Assembly: GCA_012064415.1 (NCBI GenBank)
Contig: SSNU01000132.1
Location: 300,236-364,235, forward strand
Direction: 5' to 3'
DNA: 64,000 nucleotides
DNA from: Gyrodactylus bullatarudis
Lineage: Eukaryota; Platyhelminthes; Monogenea; Gyrodactylidea; Gyrodactylidae
In this document: piece by piece, positions 58,244 through 64,000 of the stretch
Layout: the number at the start of each line of letters is the position of its first letter
Position numbering within the stretch: position 1 is the first letter of the stretch
Position numbers and translations under genes: made by a program
Notes under the pieces: generated by a model
Told to the model about the DNA's origin: nothing
Databases searched by the model: none
The model's input: the letters and a program-made list of their open reading frames with translations, nothing else

Positions 58244-61200
58244 TTATACTTCCAATGCACGCCATCTCTTGTAAACTTCTTGGGCATACTGATCCATTGT
58301 CCGTAAGCCAAGTATTGATAAAGCTTTCCTTTCTAAAGTAAAAAGAAAATACAGGTACTGCTCGAATAATTTGTTTCTATTACAATAGTAAATAGGCTAT
58401 TACTACTCGAGTTGAGAATAATGTGGCAGTAACAAATCACTAAGCCGACTTTAACTAATGTTGGTTGATTGGCAAATTTATCAACGAATTCATCAATATA
58501 AATTGAATCAAAATTGTAGAAAAATTCAGATTTTTATCAACATACTTGTAAGTTTACTGATGTTTACTGGCATTTTTTACGTTGAAAAACTTCTTAAATT
58601 TCAGCATTTTCCTTGATTCAAATTGGGTAATCTCTAGAACATTTGCCCCTTCTTGTTTTGAAGTAATTTTTCTGAGTGTCAAAGAGACTATGGGCTTTTA
58701 AACATCGATGAAATGAAAAAGAATCCCTTGCGGTGAGTTTTCATGTCATCGATAATAAAAAGACCAATAGGATTCAACGTAAACTTAGAGAAAAATAAGA
58801 GGGGGCAAATGCTCTCTAATTTAAACCATGTTTTTCTATTACACTTACCTGAATGTTTAATTTGGATTAAATTCACTGTAATCTGTTGTGGACTGGTTTT
58901 CCTTGAAAATGTATCCCGTAAAGATATAAAGGCTAGACCCTCAAGATCATCAGTGGTAATGAAATCTTTATCGTAAACCACAAGACACAAGCAGGCACAT
59001 TGATTATCAGTTAATTCGTTTAAATCAACTTCACTGAATAAATAAAATAAATGATAAATCATATTGCCTTAATTCTGAGTTATACATTTATTTTATAAAT
59101 CGAAAATTTATGTTAAAAGATAAATATGTTGAAACTAAATTTCTCAAAGGCAACCAAAAAATGCGATTATTTTCAAAAAAAGGCACTATAGTTTAAGCTA
59201 AAAAGCAAATTGTAAATTGATAACTTATCAATGATAAGGTAAACGAAAAGGAAATTGATAAAAATTCTTCAGTATTTTCATAGCAATTTATTATTCGAAG
59301 CTAGTAAGATTTCCAGCCATTTTTTCTCTAATCCATATCGTTTAAGAGATGCTCCCAGATTGCATCAGATATGAAGTTGAGAATCTATGAATTTTACAAA
59401 AACCTCAATATTTTTTCATCAAATATGTTAAAGATTTTCTGGAATCCTACTCATGTTGCCTACTTGTACGATTTGCCTTAACTTCGGTAACTTTGGTAGC
59501 TAAGGGCTTAAAAAACATGCTGGAGGCAGAAAAACAAGAAAGGGCAAAAAAGTCAAGTTTATCTTCTAGTTGAAGTTTGTTAAAGAATTTTTAAAGGTTT
59601 CTCATGATTCTGAATCTCCATACAAAAATGGCATTTGGTTGCCCTACTCATCAGTAATAATTAATAATTTAATCAGGATATGAAATTTTATAAATTCAAT
59701 AAAATAAGTCCATTGGATGTTAGAATTTAAAGAAATTTCCTATAAAATTCAACCTGATGAAAATTAGGCCATTTTTTCAACTCAAAATCATCTTTGATTT
59801 GGAAGATTTGCAGCGATATGTGATATTGAACTATTTTAATTTTTCAATTATCATGAAAAAAATTGAGCCAAATTCAAGAGGTTTAAGAGACTCACAATTC
59901 AAACTTTTCATAAAACTTTGGATCGAGGGTATTCCTCAATACTTTAGTTTTACACATTTTGATATTGACACAAGAATATATATGTTTTGGTTGCAATTCC
60001 ACATGCACAAACGGATCCGAAAGACCTAAAAGGGAAATTTTATTCTTTCGAGAGGAATAAGCTTAAGCCGATCAAATTGTTCAAAATATTATTTAGCAAG
60101 CAATAAAAAATAGGTTCATGTGATTACCATTTGAGTCAAGCGGGATCAGGTTTGTTGCTTCAACAACTTCCACGTGTAAAATTCCTTGGATATGAGCAAG
60201 TCTAATTGTTATTTGACCGAAATTTCCAATGTCCTTCTTGAGATCCTTTAAATGTTATGTTTTGTGAAAAAATGATTGATAAAGTTGTAATTACTAGGGC
60301 CTCAAAAAGTCATAAAAGTTATATTTTGTTTGATATGTCTATTTCTCTAAACAAACACAATGGTGTATTCAAAATCATTGTGGGCGCAAGGGTTAAAAAG
60401 TTGTTAGGGCATATATGTGTCATATATTAAAAGAGCATATATAATAGGTCATATTTCTCTTTTCAATACATTTTGACTTGAACTGACCAATCAGAATCGT
60501 TCTTACTCAGACAATCACGTCATACTACATGATATTCAAATTTACCACGCCACCTAAGGTTATTTCAAAATGTCAAATTATAAAAATCATATATTTTTGT
60601 AAATGTCTGATTAAGCGATTTATTAAAAAAATAGTAATGTTTTTAAAGTAGTATATGAATTATAAGAAAATTAGATAGTGAAAATCGATCTTTGGGGAAA
60701 AAACATACAAGTAGTATATGGTTTTCAAGAAAAAATCGTTAGAGCATATTATAGGCGCCTACAAATGAATTTTTAGGTCATATTTCTTGAGGCCCTACTA
60801 ATCTAAATATATCTTGTAGTGGCCGCTCATCATTGTTGGTTATAATTTTAATAAATGATATAAATAAATAGGTAAATAGAACAAGAGCATTAACTCACTT
60901 GTTCCCGAAGCTTTTCAATGAAATATTGTTCAACAACATCAAATGTAGACGATAGACTCAATTCGATAAGGTATTTGATATCCTTGAGATTTAAAGGAAA
61001 TTTCATGTTTATGATTACAATGCATATATATATAAATCAAAAAAATAAATACATAATAATAACAGTATATTTTTTATCCCGAAAAAATCTATAAAATAAA
61101 TGATTTAGAAATTAAGAGTAACTGTCCCAAATTTAAGCCCAAATTTGAGATGATAAGATTAATACGATTGCTTAATTTCTGAGTTCATGAGAGACTTTGA

Positions 61201-63850
61201 TGGGAGAGTGTCGGTAATAATTGCAATGCTGGTTTTAATAAATAGTTCGTATGATGAACGAGGTGTATTCGTTACATTCACAATGAATAAACAGGCATAA
61301 ATTCAAGATTGAAAGAAAATGATTTTGACAAAGAAATTTGGGTTAAAATTTTTTGTTGGTTTAGAAGATAATTTTCAGGATAAAATTTAGATATGTGAAT
61401 CAAACATGCATCTTAATAATATTAACTTTGATGCATAAATTTTGAAAAATAAAAAATTTCTTGGTGGCATTCGGTATAATTAAACTTCATTTTGACTAGC
61501 TCTTCATATTGAGCTTTTAGGCATTTGAATTTTCCTAAATATTTGAAATTAATCAATCTTATTCAAGACTTACTATGTACCATACATGGGTTTCAAGTTC
61601 GGATCTTGTCAACTCTGATTGGGAATTTGTCACAAAGAATAAAACGACCTGATTTAAAGCCTGCAGCGTCCTCAAAAGAATGCATCGAGATTTTAGAGTA
61701 CAGTCAACACCACCCTAGAAGGTTTTGATGATGATGATGGTTTGGCAAGAAATCCATAATTTAAAATCTACTTACATTCGATTCATTGATTTGTGGAGAA
61801 TTATTAATGTAGCTAACAGAATTGCTACTGTTAGAGAAGAATTTCATTGGTAAGATACCACCAGGCCCACCCTTACAAATCCCTTCATCAAGCTCTTTGA
61901 AAACCTGCTCTCGGAATTCGTCCATTGTTTCATTCCACAATACTTTGAGGAAAGTCTTTTGATTTGTCTTGAATAGTTCATGTGTTATAGTGCTGATGTT
62001 AATATCCAAATATCCGAATAATTCAGATAGGGCCTGAAATTTTTAAGATTTTTTGAAAATTTTATTTTGAACAAAAAAAATTCAAGCTAAAGTTGTGTTA
62101 AAATAATACTGTTCAACAATATTGAAGTCAAAATTTTGTATTTTCATAGCTAGATTTTGATTCGCTGATTTAGAAATCTCTACAGATACTGGATCTGATG
62201 TTTGGATTTGGGTTCATACGGCTTCAATAACTACTAGTTATGTCGATACATCGAACTTTTGATATTAAACTGGACTATCTCAAGAAATTATTTCTATCTA
62301 AATTTATTTCGTTCTATGTGCTTGGGACAATTAATATCATGAATTTACTTTTGGACATGGAATTGAGGTGGAAGCCCAGCTCAGATTGAAAACACTCTTG
62401 TGAATTTCTGGTCTCATCTAAAAAATAAAATTTTTATTTAATAAGATCCAGTGAAAATTTTTATTACCATCAAAAATCTAAATCAGCCTGATGAAATCAT
62501 CTGTTTTTTATTGATTCGATTAGATGAACAGGTTTACTAGAGATGAGTTATTAAAGATATTCTGGAAATAGTTTTGCATAAGCCAATACCAAAAAACTAT
62601 TTATTTTTGAGCGGAATTGAATCAATTTCTTCAAAGGGTAAAAATTGTCCTTATAATCCGGATTAGAGAAAATCATATTTTTTGTTTGATAAAAATTGAT
62701 ACCAACTTCATATGCCGTTCAAATCATATTTTTTCTATGATGAATTATTAAAGATATAGGATTGAAGAAGTTTAATAATCTAATAAGCATACCTTGGCAG
62801 ATACTCTCTGCATTATGTGAATTATTTTATTTCCAATCGAGCTCGTCTGCTCTGCATGTAATCGATATAGGGAAGGAATGATAACATCGGAAGCTGGGGT
62901 TTGTCTATTAAGGATGGGCGAGGAAGGATTCGAAATTATGTTCGATGGCTGTGTTGTACTGATTGAAGATTGATTTTGATTCAAAATCTTTGAGTGAATT
63001 TGATCCCAGTGTAAAGCTTGTGGGAGGCTTGTGACACGTGAAAGAACCAAATCCAAATTATTCAATGCAATACACAGCTCTGGAGTTATCTCAAAGGAAC
63101 TCTTTTCATCGCAAAAACCACTGAGGCGTAGCTTCTCTTGCAATCTCTCCGAGTAGATCAAACCAGATGCTGATATTCCCTTTAATAAAAAATGAATATT
63201 TCATTTTATAAAAAAATAATTTCACAAGGCAAAAAAGTTACATTTCGATAATTTTTTTCGACTATCCCAAAAATAAATAATAAACTGCAATGTTTAGCTC
63301 AGTTATGTCGATCAATGAATTTAATATGGAACTGTAAATAATAACTTTGGTAAAAGCTAGTTTTCCAAATATTTTTAATCTGTTAGATAAACTAATTATT
63401 CTAAACAAAAAAATAATTTTTCGTTAACTTTTATCACAAAAGTTTATTTTTAGATTTTCCATAAATAAAAAATGATAACCGAAAAAATCCCATTTAGAAG
63501 GAAATTAGATTGTAATTTATTAAAATAAAAGAATATTAATTCAACTATAAAATTTCTAGAAAAATACTAACCTTGCTAATTTTTATGGTGAAATCCAAGA
63601 TTGTTGAACGATCTGGCCATGAGACTAGATGCCAGGCATCAATGAGCCATTGCATATTATAGACAAACTGAATTACAGACCATGAACATCCTGGTATTGA
63701 TTTGAGAATAAACTGTTCCTCTTTAGATATGAGACTGTCGTCTTCTTCCTCGGAATAAGGCAAAAAATTTTCATCAAACATTTTAGGCTCATGCTGGCGT
63801 TCTCTCGTGAATGAGGTCGAGAATGGATCGGTTATTACGGAATTTTGAAA
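58244..63850 (-). CDS. BAIAP3/Munc13-4-like exocytosis factor, 3' part (5' end outside window)
   Basis: Eight in-phase minus-strand exons: 63572-63850, 62793-63179, 61776-62033, 60899-60982, 60128-60245, 59896-60025, 58849-59033 and 58244-58332 (TAA 58244-58246), 509 residues. The first four cover the end of the MUN region (SELFGYLDINISTITHELFK, then FLKVLWNETMDEF, then VVEQYFIEKLREQ). The next three form a C2 domain: GILHVEVVEATNLIPLDSNG, LSDPFVHVEL, NTLDPKFYEKFEF and VVYDKDFITTDDLEG. The last exon gives ALSILGLRTMDQYAQEVYKR, the usual C-terminal stretch of BAIAP3/UNC13D proteins. These proteins prime vesicles for SNARE-dependent exocytosis. Several acidic C2 loop residues are kept (LDSNG, NTLDP, YDKD), but calcium binding is not certain. 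BAIAP3 and UNC13D cannot be told apart from this part. Confidence 0.88.
59371..59470. repeat. Foldback repeat fragment
   Basis: ATATGAAGTTGAGAATCTAT, then TTTTACAAAAACCTCAATAT, then GGAATCCTACTCATGTTGCC: the outer arm of the dispersed foldback family, lying in an intron of the BAIAP3-like gene. Confidence 0.5.
60297..60795. mobile_element. MITE with GGGCCTCAA ends and TACTA duplication
   Basis: A 499-bp element starting GGGCCTCAAAAAGTCATAAA and ending GGTCATATTTCTTGAGGCCC. It is flanked by the perfect 5-bp duplication TACTA (60292-60296 and 60796-60800). It is the uninterrupted version of the repeat at 1340-3330, in opposite orientation. It sits in an intron of the BAIAP3-like gene. Confidence 0.75.
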
Positions 63851-64000
63851 CTAAAAGTACAATTAATTTTAAATAATAATAAAAAATTGAAAATCTAGCA
63901 AAATAATACCTTATTTTTTCCTAAACCTCAGTAGATTGATTGCTATTACAGATGGAAAACTAGAGCGCTGATTGTTTTTTTGGTTTTTTCTGGATCTAGG
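63851..64000 (-). other. Right edge, intron of the BAIAP3-like gene
   Basis: Upstream of the acceptor at 63851-63852. A possible donor (AATAAG then gtatta, read on the minus strand) occurs near 63910, but no coding frame could be confirmed before the window ends. Confidence 0.3.

Noticed and set aside
58743..58976. 77-codon plus-strand frame
   Set aside because: Antisense of the C2 exon 58849-59033.
59757..60029. 90-codon plus-strand frame
   Set aside because: Overlaps the well-supported C2 exon of the BAIAP3/Munc13-4-like gene on the other strand.

Overview
The window is eukaryotic and strongly A+T-rich. Its genes are split by GT-AG introns, and transposable-element debris is dense. The best lineage clue is a cluster of proteins that pair EF-hands with a C-terminal dynein-light-chain (DLC) domain. 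That is the architecture of the tegument-allergen-like (TAL) proteins of flatworms, so I infer a platyhelminth. A divergent Wnt and Penelope-like elements fit this, but no species can be named.

Layout. 1-9324 (+): the last three exons of a gene ending in a CIIS CAAX box, probably prickle. 10957-19396 (-): a divergent wnt11-like gene, convergent with the first. One of its introns holds an almost intact Ty3/gypsy-type LTR retrotransposon (12280-16407) in antisense. 19886-20512 (+): NAA40 (histone N-terminal acetyltransferase), head-to-head with wnt. 20582-32607 (+): tyrosylprotein sulfotransferase (TPST). It starts only 69 nt after the NAA40 stop, at a splice acceptor and without its own ATG; this fits a polycistron resolved by an AUG-donating spliced leader. 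The 9.5-kb TPST intron holds several MITEs, a decayed repeat and a near-perfect inverted repeat.

35611-54512 (+): the highlight, a tandem pair of giant TAL-like genes (about 2529 and 1958 codons), each coded almost entirely by one huge exon. Both have about eight copies of an unrecognised module, a low-complexity centre that differs completely between them, about eight more modules, a His/Asp-rich loop and a DLC domain. The second also has two EF-hands in small 5' exons. An orphan DLC exon (45069-45335) lies between them.

54625-57935: a broken Penelope-like element with inverted terminal repeats, then a second, older and inverted relic. 58244-63850 (-): the 3' part of a BAIAP3/Munc13-4-like gene (MUN region and C2B), running off the right edge.

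Mobile DNA elsewhere: MITEs with TTAACCCTT ends (piggyBac-like), a MITE with a perfect 9-bp target duplication nested in older repeats, and a dispersed foldback family. Exon boundaries were read by eye from GT/AG sites, reading phase and protein similarity; there is no transcript evidence.
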